Shown: positions 33,673-43,090 of the stretch, piece by piece | Layout: each line of letters opens with the position of its first letter | How positions within the stretch are numbered: position 1 is the stretch's first letter | From: Thiohalospira halophila DSM 15071 | GTDB lineage: Bacteria > Pseudomonadota > Gammaproteobacteria > Thiohalospirales > Thiohalospiraceae | DNA: 64,000 nt | Assembly (NCBI RefSeq): GCF_900112605.1 | Contig: NZ_FOMJ01000006.1 | Location: 62,001 to 126,000, forward strand | Reading direction: 5' to 3' | The notes under the pieces: model-generated | What the model was told of the DNA's origin: nothing | Databases searched by the model: none | What the model saw: the letters and a program-made list of their open reading frames with translations, nothing else | Program-made: the position numbers and the translations under genes

Positions 33673-34430
<758 letters not shown>

Positions 34431-34449
34431 CCCCGAACCGGAGTTGACC

Positions 34450-34851
34450 ATGAGCGAAGCCTGGCTGGACGCCATCGCCTTCGACGACCAGGGCCTGGTC
34501 CCGGTCATCGCCCAGGACCGCGACAGCGGCCGGGTGCTGATGTTCGCCTGGGCCGACCGCGAGGCCCTGAGGCGCACCGCCGCCGAGGGCCGCGCTGTCT
34601 ACTACTCCCGCTCCCGGGGCAAGCTCTGGCCCAAGGGGGAGGAGTCCGGCAACGTCCAGGAGGTCCACGACATCCGCCTGGACTGCGACGGCGACGTGGT
34701 CCTGCTCTCCATTACGCAGCACGGCGGCGCCGCCTGCCACACCGGCCGGGAGAGCTGCTTCTTCCACCGCCTGGAGGGCGAGGAGTGGGTGGTCACCGAC
34801 CCGGTGCTCACGGACCCGGAACAACTCTACGGGAGCCACCACCATGAATGA
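34450..34851 (+). CDS. hisI: Phosphoribosyl-AMP cyclohydrolase
   Basis: A 133-residue zinc enzyme that opens the adenine ring of PR-AMP. Signatures: [42 protein letters not shown], and the metal cluster DCDGDVVL with [11 protein letters not shown]. It is separate from HisE, unlike the fused enteric HisIE. The ATG at 34450 follows CCGGAGTTGACC; a TTG two codons upstream is less likely. It overlaps hisE by 8 nt. Confidence 0.95.
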   Translation: MSEAWLDAIAFDDQGLVPVIAQDRDSGRVLMFAWADREALRRTAAEGRAVYYSRSRGKLWPKGEESGNVQEVHDIRLDCDGDVVLLSITQHGGAACHTGRESCFFHRLEGEEWVVTDPVLTDPEQLYGSHHHE

Positions 34852-35191
34852 CGACACCCTCGCCGAACTCGCCCGGGTCCTGGAGGCGCGCAAGGGCGCC
34901 GACCCGGATAGCTCCTACGTCGCCGGCCTCTACCACAAGGGGGTGGACGGCATCGCCAAGAAGGTGGGCGAGGAGGCCACCGAGACGGTGATGGCGGCCA
35001 AGGACGGCGACCCGGATGCGCTGGTGCACGAGGTCGCGGATCTGTGGTTTCATAGCCTGGTGCTGCTGGCCCAGCAGGGGCTCGGCCCCGAGGCGGTGCT
35101 CGCGGAGCTCCGCGGCCGCTTCGGCCTCTCCGGTCTGGAGGAGAAGGCGCGCCGGGGCGAGGGCCACCAATCCGACTCTTCAGGGGAATGA
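34844..35191 (+). CDS. hisE: Phosphoribosyl-ATP pyrophosphatase
   Basis: A 115-residue MazG-like all-helical enzyme that hydrolyses PR-ATP to PR-AMP. The metal-binding pattern [24 protein letters not shown] and [14 protein letters not shown] is characteristic. It ends 3 nt before tatA, so the histidine and Tat genes form one transcription unit. Confidence 0.95.
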   Translation: MNDDTLAELARVLEARKGADPDSSYVAGLYHKGVDGIAKKVGEEATETVMAAKDGDPDALVHEVADLWFHSLVLLAQQGLGPEAVLAELRGRFGLSGLEEKARRGEGHQSDSSGE

Positions 35192-35194
35192 CCT

Positions 35195-35467
35195 ATGGGT
35201 ATCAGTGTCTGGCAACTGCTCATCATCCTGGCCATCGTGCTGGTCCTCTTCGGCGCCAAGCGGCTGCGCAACGTCGGCGGTGACCTGGGCGCGGCGGTGA
35301 AGGGCTTCCGCTCCGCCGTCAGCGAGGAGGGGGGCGACAAGGACAAGGAGAAGAACGAGTCCGACGACCCCGAGAAGCTCCAGGCCGAGCAGGACGAGGA
35401 GGGCCACGTGATCAACGGCGAGGCGCGCGAGGAGTCCGAGAAGGCCGACGCCGAAAAGCGTAAGTAG
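35195..35467 (+). CDS. tatA: Twin-arginine translocase subunit TatA
   Basis: A 90-residue pore-forming Tat subunit. The N-terminal helix ([15 protein letters not shown]), hinge with FG, and the amphipathic helix [22 protein letters not shown] are standard. The tail is unusually acidic and charged ([18 protein letters not shown]), which fits a halophilic background. Confidence 0.95.
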   Translation: MGISVWQLLIILAIVLVLFGAKRLRNVGGDLGAAVKGFRSAVSEEGGDKDKEKNESDDPEKLQAEQDEEGHVINGEAREESEKADAEKRK

Positions 35468-35476
35468 CCTCGCCCC

Positions 35477-35908
35477 ATGTTCGATCTCGGCTTCTGGGAG
35501 CTGCTGCTCATCGGGACCATCGCCCTGCTGGTGATCGGCCCCGAGCGCCTGCCCGAGGTGGCCCGCACCGTGGGCGGCTGGGTGGGCAAGCTGCGCCGCT
35601 ACGTCAGCTCCGTGCGCTCGGATATCGATCGCGAGCTGCGCACCGAGGAGCTGCGCAAGATGATGGAATCCCAGCAGTCCGAGCTGAACAACCTCCGTCA
35701 ACGCCTGGAGAAGACCCCCGAGGAGCTGGACCAGGATGCCGGCGGGGACGGCTCGCAGTACGCGGTGCGCGCCCGCGACGACGGGGGCTCCGCGGCAGCC
35801 GGCGAGGAGTCCTCGTCGGGCGAGGCCGCCGGCACGGAAGAGGCCCCGCGGGCCGACCGGACGGAACCCGCTGACCGGCCCGCCACCGGGGAGCGCAAGG
35901 GCGAATGA
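35477..35908 (+). CDS. tatB: Twin-arginine translocase subunit TatB
   Basis: A 143-residue TatB that forms the receptor with TatC. It has [41 protein letters not shown], with the conserved Glu in the membrane helix region and the GPERLP hinge, followed by a coiled coil and an acidic disordered tail. It overlaps tatC by 4 nt. Confidence 0.95.
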   Translation: MFDLGFWELLLIGTIALLVIGPERLPEVARTVGGWVGKLRRYVSSVRSDIDRELRTEELRKMMESQQSELNNLRQRLEKTPEELDQDAGGDGSQYAVRARDDGGSAAAGEESSSGEAAGTEEAPRADRTEPADRPATGERKGE

Positions 35909-36816
35909 GCGAGCAGGAGCCGCAGGAACAGGGAACCGAGCCGGGGCCCGACGCCCGGGTGGAGGAGGAGCAGCCCTTCCTCACCCACCTGATGGAGCTG
36001 CGCGACCGCCTCATGAAGGTGGTCCTGGCCGTCATCGTCCTCTTCCTGGGGCTCTTCTACTTCGCCAACGACATCTACTCCTTCGTGGCGGCGCCGCTCA
36101 TGGCGCACCTGCCCGAGGGCGCCGGGATGATCGCCACCGAGGTGGCCTCGCCCTTCCTGACCCCCTTCAAGCTGACCCTGGTGCTGGCCATCTTCCTGGC
36201 GGTGCCGGTGATCCTCCATCAGCTCTGGGCCTTCGTCGCCCCGGGGCTGTATCAGCACGAGAAGCGCCTGGCCCTGCCCCTGCTGGCCTCGAGCATCGCC
36301 CTCTTCTACGCCGGCATGGCCTTCGCTTACTACGTGGTCATGCCACTGGTCTTCGGCTTCTTCACCGCCACCGCCCCCGAGGGGGTCTCGGTGATGACCG
36401 ATATCGCCCGGTATCTCGACTTCGTCCTCAAGATGTTCTTCGCCTTCGGACTGGCCTTCGAGGTGCCGGTGGCGACCATCCTGCTGGTCTGGGCAGGGAT
36501 CACCAGCCCGAAGGCGCTGGCCTCCAAGCGGCCCTACGTCATCGTCGGCGCCTTCATCCTGGGCATGCTGCTCACGCCACCGGATGCCATCTCCCAGACC
36601 CTGCTGGCGGTACCGGTATGGCTGCTCTTCGAGCTGGGCCTGGTCCTCTCCCGTTTCTTCGTCCGCCAGCGGGAAGAGACCGACACCGACGCGGCCGAGG
36701 ATGAGTGGCATCCCCTCTCCGAGGAGGAGATGGATGCCGAGCTGGACCGCGCCGAGGCCGACGAGGAGCCGTCCGGTGACCGGCCCGACGACGAACCGCC
36801 GCGCCGCGACGACTGA
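35905..36816 (+). CDS. tatC: Twin-arginine translocase subunit TatC
   Basis: The signal-peptide receptor of the Tat pathway, six membrane helices, 303 residues. The motif [16 protein letters not shown] (residues about 29-44) opens the conserved core, with [15 protein letters not shown] and [13 protein letters not shown]-like elements later ([35 protein letters not shown]). Both ends are extended by acidic sequence. A likely client in this window is SoxY, which has a twin-arginine signal. Confidence 0.96.
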   Translation: MSEQEPQEQGTEPGPDARVEEEQPFLTHLMELRDRLMKVVLAVIVLFLGLFYFANDIYSFVAAPLMAHLPEGAGMIATEVASPFLTPFKLTLVLAIFLAVPVILHQLWAFVAPGLYQHEKRLALPLLASSIALFYAGMAFAYYVVMPLVFGFFTATAPEGVSVMTDIARYLDFVLKMFFAFGLAFEVPVATILLVWAGITSPKALASKRPYVIVGAFILGMLLTPPDAISQTLLAVPVWLLFELGLVLSRFFVRQREETDTDAAEDEWHPLSEEEMDAELDRAEADEEPSGDRPDDEPPRRDD

Positions 36817-37885
36817 CCGGCCACCGGCCTTGGCCACCCGTGTCCGTGCCCTCACCCCGTGCGGAGTCCTGGCCCTGGCACTGTTGCCGGGGCCGCTCCC
36901 CGCCCAGGATGTACCTCCCGCCTCCGAACCCGCCCGTATCGGGCTCCTGGCCGGCCTCCACAGCGGCACCTCCCGGGGCGTCACCGGCACCGCCGAGTGG
37001 CTGGACAGCTTCTTCATCGACGACCGTATCGAGGTGGAGGACAACCGCAGCCACCTCCTCCTGCGCAACGACAATCTCTGGCGCGAGGGCGAGACGGGGG
37101 CGCACACCCTGGACATCCGCGCCCGCCTGCGCCTGCCGGCTCTGGAAGAGCGGCTGGAGCTGGCCATCACCGGGGCCGACGAGGACGAGACCGGCCTACC
37201 CGCCGACGGGACCGCCACCACCGAGAGCGAGGAGGACGAGGCCGGGATCACCGATCTGACCCTGCGCTTCGTCCAGGACGTCTCCAAGCGGATGAATCTG
37301 CGCTACGAGAGTGGCGCCCGCTTCCAGGGGGTGGGTGTGCAGGCGTTCGTGGGCGTTCGCTACCGCCAGAACATCCCCATGCCGGGTGCATGGGCCGGCC
37401 GGTTCATCGAACGGTGGCGCTGGTACACGGACTCCGGCTGGGAATCCAGGGGGAGACTGCAGGTCGACCGACAGCTCGCGCCCGGCTACCTGGGCCGCTT
37501 CCAGGTCACCGCGGACGCCGACCAGCCCCGGGAGGGGTGGTTCTACAGCGCCGGCCCCCGCCTGTTTCAGGAGCTGTCCAGTAACCGGGTGATCCGCTAC
37601 GAGATCCAGGGCTACTGGGCGATGGCCGAGGAGGCCAGCCACCGCCGGACGGTGGCCCGGCTCCACTACCGCCAGCGGTTATGGCAGAACTGGGTCTTCG
37701 CCGAGCTGACCCCGGCGGTATCGTGGCCACAGGAGGAGGGCTTCGAGCCCACGCCGCAGCTATTGCTGCGCCTGGACGCCTACTTCAGCGAGCGCCACGC
37801 CGAACCGCAGGCGCGGCTGCGTCAGTCGCCCTCCAGGACCCCGGAGATGGCGGCGTTCACCGCCTCCCCGGCCCCCGGCCCGTAG
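36776..37885 (+). CDS. Putative outer-membrane beta-barrel protein
   Basis: 369 residues if the GTG at 36776 is used (AGGAG seven nt upstream, overlapping tatC by 41 nt). A TTG at 36830 would be an alternative without a ribosome site. A short signal-like segment ([16 protein letters not shown]) is followed by alternating aromatic/polar strands ([73 protein letters not shown]). I recognise no family. The 3' end overlaps the convergent gene at 37822 by 64 nt, so the last residues are constrained by two genes. Confidence 0.65.
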   Translation: MTGPTTNRRAATTDRPPALATRVRALTPCGVLALALLPGPLPAQDVPPASEPARIGLLAGLHSGTSRGVTGTAEWLDSFFIDDRIEVEDNRSHLLLRNDNLWREGETGAHTLDIRARLRLPALEERLELAITGADEDETGLPADGTATTESEEDEAGITDLTLRFVQDVSKRMNLRYESGARFQGVGVQAFVGVRYRQNIPMPGAWAGRFIERWRWYTDSGWESRGRLQVDRQLAPGYLGRFQVTADADQPREGWFYSAGPRLFQELSSNRVIRYEIQGYWAMAEEASHRRTVARLHYRQRLWQNWVFAELTPAVSWPQEEGFEPTPQLLLRLDAYFSERHAEPQARLRQSPSRTPEMAAFTASPAPGP

Positions 37886-38442
37886 CGGGTCGTGGCCGGG
37901 TCGAAGGTATCCGTGAAGGCGTAGTCGAAGGTAACGTCCTGCAGCCCCAGGGCGCCGAAGAGGCGGGACTCGCTGCTGTCGTCGTCGTCGTGGAGGACCA
38001 GGGTGGGCCAGCCGTCCTCCCCGGGCTCCAGGATGGGGCCGAAGAAGATCGCCCCGGGCTTGTTCTTCAGCCGCAGGGCGCAGCTTCCGGCGGTCCGACC
38101 CGACATGGGCAGGAAGTCGATGGTCCGGGTGAGCTTGACCTTGCTGTTCAGCGGGGTGTCGATGCTGCCGTCGATGGCGGCGACCTCCGGCTCCCAGGCC
38201 AGGGTCTCCAGCCCCTCGCCCCGCCAGGCCTCCACATCCCGCACGCCGAAGCGGCTGGGCAGGAAGAGGTAGGTGGGCTCGGCGGCATCGCGCAGCGTCG
38301 CCGCCAGGGCGGTGGACCAGGTCGGGGCGTTGACCAGGATCCCGCCGGCGTCCTTGTCCGCGATGTAGTAGACCGCCGGGGCCGACTCCGTGGTCACCCG
38401 GTAGATGGTTCGGTCGCGCAGTTCCGCCAGGGTCTCGAGCAT
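37822..38442 (-). CDS. Degenerate metallo-beta-lactamase-fold protein
   Basis: A 206-residue cytoplasmic protein. The order of elements resembles a small MBL-fold hydrolase: TIYRVTTESAPAVYYIADKDAGGILVNAP (first sheet), then TYLFLPSRFGVRDVEAWR where active enzymes have the HxHxDH loop. Here all metal-binding histidines but the structural Asp are missing. Later LVLHDDDDSSESRLFGALG and [17 protein letters not shown] follow the sheet order of the fold. Its start overlaps the upstream methyltransferase stop by one base. The fold call is an inference from pattern only. Confidence 0.55.
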   Translation of the reverse strand: MLETLAELRDRTIYRVTTESAPAVYYIADKDAGGILVNAPTWSTALAATLRDAAEPTYLFLPSRFGVRDVEAWRGEGLETLAWEPEVAAIDGSIDTPLNSKVKLTRTIDFLPMSGRTAGSCALRLKNKPGAIFFGPILEPGEDGWPTLVLHDDDDSSESRLFGALGLQDVTFDYAFTDTFDPATTRYGPGAGEAVNAAISGVLEGD

Positions 38443-39143
38443 CAGGCGGCCCTCCGCGAGGCGATGACCCGGGCGAATCGCCCGCCCTTGAGGGGCTGGC
38501 TCTCCACCACGTCGAAGCCGCAGCGGCCCAGCATGTAGGCCAGGTCCTCGCGGGAGAAGCGGTTGTGCTCGGCGAAGTGCTCGAAGAGGTCCTCCAGGGT
38601 CTCCAGGGAGGTCTCGGCGCCGAAGACGGTGGCCTCGTCGGACTGGGTGGCGACGTAGTCGGCCAGGGGGGCGCGCACCCAGTCCAGGACGAAGAGGCGG
38701 CCCCCGGGCTTGAGGATGCGCGCCGCCTCCTGCAGTGCCCGCACCGGCTGGGTCATCTCGTGGAGGACCACGGAGGCCAGCACCGCATCGGCGCTACCCG
38801 TCTCCAGCGGCAGGGCGGGATTGTGCAGGTCCTGGCAGACCACCTCCGCCCCCTGGGGGAGCGGCTCCATGGCATCGAGCATCCAGGGGGCGCACTCCAC
38901 CCCTACGGCGCGGGCGCCGGGGTAGCGCTCGACGATGCTCTTGAGGAAGAGGCCGGTGGCACTCCCCAGGTCCACGACCACCGGCTCCGCCGGGAGCACC
39001 TCCTCCATGTAGTCGGCCCAGTGTTCCCAGAAGTCGGCATCGAAGCGATCGGCGTGGGAGCGGGTCATGAGGTCGGCGAAGTGCTCGCCGTCCCGGTGGT
39101 GGCGCTGGAGCTGCTCTCGGGTCTGTTCCAGGTTCGCGGGCAT
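38442..39143 (-). CDS. Class I SAM-dependent methyltransferase
   Basis: A 233-residue enzyme of the UbiE/Methyltransf_11 type. Motif I is VVVDLGSATGLFLKSI (about 55-70), acidic end of strand two AVGVECAPWMLDAM, and motif post-I VCQDLHNPALPLETGSADAVLASVVLHEM, with LKPGGRLFVLDWV. The substrate is not predictable. It is translationally coupled to the degenerate MBL-like gene downstream. Confidence 0.85.
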   Translation of the reverse strand: MPANLEQTREQLQRHHRDGEHFADLMTRSHADRFDADFWEHWADYMEEVLPAEPVVVDLGSATGLFLKSIVERYPGARAVGVECAPWMLDAMEPLPQGAEVVCQDLHNPALPLETGSADAVLASVVLHEMTQPVRALQEAARILKPGGRLFVLDWVRAPLADYVATQSDEATVFGAETSLETLEDLFEHFAEHNRFSREDLAYMLGRCGFDVVESQPLKGGRFARVIASRRAA

Positions 39144-39240
39144 GATGGACCTCTCGGGCGATGGGGCGGTTCGGGTGCCCCGGCGGGGCCTCCTCGGGTC
39201 GTTCCCTGACGGCGGAATTCCCTACTTTTCGAGTCGGGTG

Positions 39241-39268
39241 ATTCTACTAGAATCTGGACTGAGTACAA
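39241..39268 (-). promoter_or_regulatory. Candidate promoter of the methyltransferase gene
   Basis: On the minus strand TTGTAC (39263-39268) and TAGAAT (39241-39246) are separated by 16 nt, about 100 nt before the start codon. The -10 lies in a perfect 15-bp palindrome, GATTCTACTAGAATC (39240-39254), so an identical TAGAAT also faces the glutathione transferase gene. Confidence 0.4.
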
Positions 39269-39390
39269 ATCCCGCGAACGGTCCGTCCCGGCCAATGGCC
39301 GGGCCACCGGCCGGCACGAATGGCCCGGGCTGGGCCGCGTCCCGCCCGGCGGGTTACAGTTCCCCCACACCCTGATTGGAGAGAGGCCCC

Positions 39391-40053
39391 TTGGAACTCA
39401 TCAGCTTCCGGCTCTGCCCCTTTGTCCAGCGCTCGGTGATCACCCTTCAGGAGAAGGGCGCCGAGTTCGACATCACCTACATCGATCTGGCCGATCCGCC
39501 CTCCTGGTTCCTGGCCATCTCGCCCTTCGGCAAGGTCCCGGTGCTGCGAGTGGGCGATTCGGTGGTCTTCGAATCGGCGGTCATCAATGAGTACGTGGAC
39601 GAGGTCACCCCGCCCTCGCTGCACCCGTCGGATCCGCTGATCCGGGCGGTGAACCGCGCCTGGATCGAATTCGGCTCCGATCTCATCTTCAAGCAGTACG
39701 GGCTCTACACCGCGGCGGACGAGGAGACCTTCGAGGCGAAGCGCCACGAGGTCCTCACCGGACTGCGCCAACTGGAGGATGTACTGGGAGAGGGGCCCTG
39801 GTTCAACGGCGCCGACTTCGCCCTGGTGGACACGGCCTACGCCCCGCTCTTCCAGCGCTTCGAGCTGCTGGAGCAGTGGCACGCCATGGACTTCTTCGAG
39901 GGGCTGCCGAAGGTCGCCGCCTGGCACCGCGCCCTGGTGGAGCGGCCCACCACGACCACCTCGGTGGCCGAGGACTTCGCCGACGACTTCCGTAACTACA
40001 TCGCCAAGACGGAGGGTTACGCGGCCCGGCTCTACGCCGGCCGGACCGCCTAG
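39391..40053 (+). CDS. Glutathione S-transferase family protein
   Basis: A 220-residue thioredoxin-fold/all-helical transferase. The N-terminal domain begins LELISFRLCPFVQRSVITLQEKGAEFD, with CPFVQR in the catalytic Ser/Cys position as in omega-type or glutathionyl-hydroquinone-like GSTs, and KVPVLRVGD (cis-Pro) and ESAVINEYVDE (glutathione gamma-Glu contact). The start is a TTG at 39391 just after GAGAGG; an in-frame TTG at 39376 is also possible. The substrate is unknown. Confidence 0.85.
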   Translation: MELISFRLCPFVQRSVITLQEKGAEFDITYIDLADPPSWFLAISPFGKVPVLRVGDSVVFESAVINEYVDEVTPPSLHPSDPLIRAVNRAWIEFGSDLIFKQYGLYTAADEETFEAKRHEVLTGLRQLEDVLGEGPWFNGADFALVDTAYAPLFQRFELLEQWHAMDFFEGLPKVAAWHRALVERPTTTTSVAEDFADDFRNYIAKTEGYAARLYAGRTA

Positions 40054-40072
40054 GGAAACCGCCCCGCCGCGT

Positions 40073-40642
40073 CTACGGCATGAGGCCGTGGAGGCGGCGG
40101 ACCACGTGGTGGCGGTACCAGGTCACACCCACGGAGAAGCCGAGGACCACCAGCCCCAGGGCGGCGGCCAGCCAGATCCACCAGGGGGTCTGGCTGCCCA
40201 GCTCGGCACGGGCATCCCGCAGCCGGCGGATCTCGCCTTCCAGCGCCTCGTGGCGCTGGTTCATCTTCTCCAGCTCCTGGGCCAGGGCCGCCTGCTGGTT
40301 ACGGGCATCATCCAGCCGGCCGGTCAGATCCTCCACCTCGGCCGTGAGCTGATCGCGCTCCTCCTTGAGCCGCTCCACCCGGAGCTGCGCCGGGAGCTCG
40401 GTGGTGACATAGCTGGCGTTGACCCAGCCCTCTTCGCCCCCCTCGGTGCGGATGCGCAGATACTCCTCGCCGCGCTCCAGGACCTCCAGCTTCATGCCGC
40501 TGACGACAATGCTCTCGGCCGGGAGACTGCTGTCCGGCTCCTCGCGCACCCCCAGCCGCAGGGTGTCGCTGACATAGACGGTCTCCGCCGCGGCGACGCC
40601 ACAGGCCAGCAGGCCGAGTACCGCAATGAGCAGTCGTTTCAT
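40073..40642 (-). CDS. SH3b domain and coiled-coil membrane protein, YgiM-like
   Basis: A 189-residue exported, C-terminally anchored protein of the TIGR04211 type. A signal peptide (ending GVAAA), a bacterial SH3 domain (ETVYVSDTLRLGVREEPDSS ... GWVNASYVTTEL, about 20-85), a coiled coil (RVERLKEERDQLTAEVEDLTGRL) and a C-terminal membrane helix (WWIWLAAALGLVVLGFSVGVTW) are in order. Relatives are found near inner-membrane stress genes but have no firm role. Confidence 0.88.
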   Translation of the reverse strand: MKRLLIAVLGLLACGVAAAETVYVSDTLRLGVREEPDSSLPAESIVVSGMKLEVLERGEEYLRIRTEGGEEGWVNASYVTTELPAQLRVERLKEERDQLTAEVEDLTGRLDDARNQQAALAQELEKMNQRHEALEGEIRRLRDARAELGSQTPWWIWLAAALGLVVLGFSVGVTWYRHHVVRRLHGLMP

Positions 40643-40730
40643 CTCCCTCTCCTGACTTCATGCCCCCTCCGGGACATCCCGGGATGGTAGCACGGGGCCG
40701 CCGGAGTGTCCGACGCCGTGCCGGCCTGCC

Positions 40731-41654
40731 CTACAACCAGCCGCCCAGGGCGGTGAACCACAGGGGCAGGACCACGGCGGCCACCGCTGTGGACAGGGTC
40801 ACGGCCTCGGCATAGAGGCGGGTATCCAGGCCGTAGCGCTCGGCGATGACCAGGCCGATGACCATGCTCGGCATCGCCGATTCAATCACCGTGGCCCGCC
40901 AGAGTTCGCCCTCCAGCCCCACCACGGCCGCGAACCAGGCCACCCCCAGCGGGATGAGCGCCAGGCGGATGGCCAGGACCGGCGTTACCTGCCCCAGCCG
41001 CTGCTGCCAACCGGCCACGCCCTGCAGGGCCAGACCGGTGCTGATGAGCATCAGGGGGACGACCCCGGCGGCCAGGGTCTCCAGCAGGCCGATGAGCCAG
41101 GCGAAGGTGGGCACGCCGCCGAGGTTCAGCGCCACGCCGGCCGCCGCCGCCCACAGGGCCGGGACCCGGGCCACCGCCGCCAGCGCCCCCTCACGGCGCT
41201 GGCCGTCACCGTGGGCGGCGGCGATGGCGACCCCCAGGGTGAGCAGCAGCGGCGTGGCGGCGAAGAGGTCGAACTGGATGGCCACCTCCCGCCCCCAGGC
41301 GCCGAAGCTCGCCTCCAGCAGCGGCAGGCCCAGGTAGGTGAAATTGCCGAAGCCGGCGGCGAGGATGAGCGCCCCCGCCGCGGCGGGCGGGATCCGGAGC
41401 AGGCGACAGGCGGCCCAGCCCAGGGCCAGCCCGGTCAGGACGCAGGCCGCCGCCACCACCGCCAGGCGGAGGGTATCCAGGCCGAGGTCCGACCCCCAGA
41501 GGACGGAGAGGACCAGGGCGGGCAGGAGGACGATGTAGACCAGACTGGTGAGGGCCGGGCGGAGGGCGTCGGCCTCCAGCCCCATGGGTCGCAGCCGTCG
41601 CCAGGCCACGCCGATGGCGATGAGGGCACCCGCCTGGGCGATGACGCCGTACAC
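40731..41654 (-). CDS. AEC-family transporter
   Basis: A 307-residue permease of the auxin-efflux-carrier family (MleP/MdcF relatives). About ten hydrophobic helices, with two repeats and the conserved GNFTYLGLPLL and AMPSMVIGLVIAERYGLD elements. It uses GTG at 41654. Substrate unknown; family members move small organic acids. It starts directly after the yjbQ stop, so the two form an operon. Confidence 0.85.
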   Translation of the reverse strand: MYGVIAQAGALIAIGVAWRRLRPMGLEADALRPALTSLVYIVLLPALVLSVLWGSDLGLDTLRLAVVAAACVLTGLALGWAACRLLRIPPAAAGALILAAGFGNFTYLGLPLLEASFGAWGREVAIQFDLFAATPLLLTLGVAIAAAHGDGQRREGALAAVARVPALWAAAAGVALNLGGVPTFAWLIGLLETLAAGVVPLMLISTGLALQGVAGWQQRLGQVTPVLAIRLALIPLGVAWFAAVVGLEGELWRATVIESAMPSMVIGLVIAERYGLDTRLYAEAVTLSTAVAAVVLPLWFTALGGWL

Positions 41655-42068
41655 TCAGGCCCCCGTGTGGATGAGGATCTCGCGCCGCCCGGGACGGTGG
41701 CGGTGCTCCCAGAGGTAGAGCCCCTGCCAGGTCCCCAGCCCCGGCCGCCCGCCGACCACCGGGATACTGATGCTGGTGGCGGTGAGGGCGGCGCGGATGT
41801 GGGCCGGCATGTCGTCGGGGCCCTCGTCGGTGTGGGTGTAGAGGGAATCGCCCTCGGGCACTAGCCGGGCCAGCCACGCCTCCAGGTCGCGGCGCGCGGA
41901 GGGGTCGGCGTTCTCCTGGATGACCAGGCTCGCCGAGGTGTGGCGAACGAAGGCGGTGGTCAGCCCCTCGGCCACGCCGCTGTCAGCCACGGCGGCGACC
42001 AGCCGGTCGGTGAGGTCGTGGAGCCCGGGGCCGCCGGGCTGGAGGGTGATGCGCGCTACGCTGCCCAT
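41655..42068 (-). CDS. YjbQ family protein
   Basis: A 137-residue UPF0047 protein. The strictly conserved core is present: TAFVRHTSASLVIQENADPSARRDLEAWLARLVP, YTHTDEGPDDMPAHIRAALTATSISIPV and LGTWQGLYLWEHRH. The conserved His/Asp/Glu cluster suggests metal binding. Some members have weak thiamine-phosphate synthase activity, but the true role is unsettled. Confidence 0.92.
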   Translation of the reverse strand: MGSVARITLQPGGPGLHDLTDRLVAAVADSGVAEGLTTAFVRHTSASLVIQENADPSARRDLEAWLARLVPEGDSLYTHTDEGPDDMPAHIRAALTATSISIPVVGGRPGLGTWQGLYLWEHRHRPGRREILIHTGA

Positions 42069-42112
42069 GGCTATTCCCTGTAAGACGTAAAACCGCGTTG
42101 CGACTGTCCGGG

Positions 42113-42232
42113 GATGCCTTTCGGGCCCGGGGGGCTCCCCTCAGGTACGCCGTACATACGTCCATGTAGGCTCCACGACGGCATCCCTGCCGTCGAGGAC
42201 CTGAGGGGAGCCCCCCGGGCCCGAAAGGCATC
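42113..42232. repeat. Composite palindromic repeat element
   Basis: The arms 42113-42145 and 42200-42232 are perfect 33-bp inverted copies (beginning GATGCCTTTCGGGCCCGG). Between them lies TACATACGTCCATGTAGGCT and a second hairpin, CGACGGCATCCCTGCCGTCG (42176-42195). It sits between the xthA stop and the yjbQ start on the minus strand and may end xthA transcription. The layout resembles dispersed intergenic repeats of halophilic gammaproteobacteria (inference). Confidence 0.8.
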
Positions 42233-42253
42233 AGGCCTGTTCAGCCCCTTCGG

Positions 42254-43054
42254 CTACGTTCCGCCTGCTGCTTCGGTCGATGCCGGCAAGTCGAAATCGG
42301 CCACCGCCGGGGCGTGGTCGGAGGGGCGCTCCCACCCCCGCGGCTCCGGGTCCACGGTGGAGCGGGTGCAGACCTTCGCCAGCGCCGGCGAGGCGAGGAT
42401 GTGGTCGATGCGCAGCCCCATGCCGCGGCGGAAGAGGTTCATGCGGTAGTCCCACCAGCTGTAGACCCCCTCCGGCTGGTCGAAGAGGCGGAAGGTATCC
42501 GCCAGCCCCAGGTCCAGCAGCCGCTGGAAGGCGGCCCGCTCGGTCTCGCTGAAGAGCACCCGGCCCTCCCACGCCTCGGGGTCGTGGACGTCCGCCGCGG
42601 CCGGGGCGATGTTGAAGTCGCCCACCACCACCACCTGCTCGTGGCGGGCCAGCTCCTCGCCCAGGAAGTCGTTGAGCGCCTCCAGCCAGCGCAGCTTGTA
42701 GTCGAACTTCTCCGAGCCCACCTCGCTGCCGTTAGGGACGTAGAGATTGACCAGCCGCAGGTCGCCGTAGGTGGCCGCCAGCACGCGCCGCTGGGGATCC
42801 TCCAGGCCGGGGAGGTCGGTCACGATATCGTGCGCCTCGCCCCGGGCGAGGATGGCCACGCCGTTGTAGGTCTTCTGGCCGGCGTGGACCTCCTGCCAGC
42901 CGGCCTCCGCCAGTCTCTGCGAGGGGAAGCGTTCGTCGGCGAGCTTGGTCTCCTGCAGCGCCAGCAGGTCGGGGCACTGCTGCTCGGCCCACTCCAGCAC
43001 CTGGGGCAGGCGGACGTTCAGGGAATTCACGTTCCAGCTGGCCACGCGCAGCAT
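42254..43054 (-). CDS. xthA: Exodeoxyribonuclease III
   Basis: A 266-residue AP endonuclease/3'-exonuclease of base-excision repair. Signatures: LRVASWNVNSLNVRLPQ, LALQETKLADERFP (metal-binding Glu), YVPNGSEVGSEKFDYKL, VVVGDFNIAPAAADVHDP (Asp/Asn), and FSWWDYR-like YSWWDYRMNLFRRGMGLRIDHIL with SDHAPAV (catalytic His). Confidence 0.95.
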   Translation of the reverse strand: MLRVASWNVNSLNVRLPQVLEWAEQQCPDLLALQETKLADERFPSQRLAEAGWQEVHAGQKTYNGVAILARGEAHDIVTDLPGLEDPQRRVLAATYGDLRLVNLYVPNGSEVGSEKFDYKLRWLEALNDFLGEELARHEQVVVVGDFNIAPAAADVHDPEAWEGRVLFSETERAAFQRLLDLGLADTFRLFDQPEGVYSWWDYRMNLFRRGMGLRIDHILASPALAKVCTRSTVDPEPRGWERPSDHAPAVADFDLPASTEAAGGT

Positions 43055-43090
43055 GGGACCTCCTCCGGGATCGGGATTACGGCATCGGGC

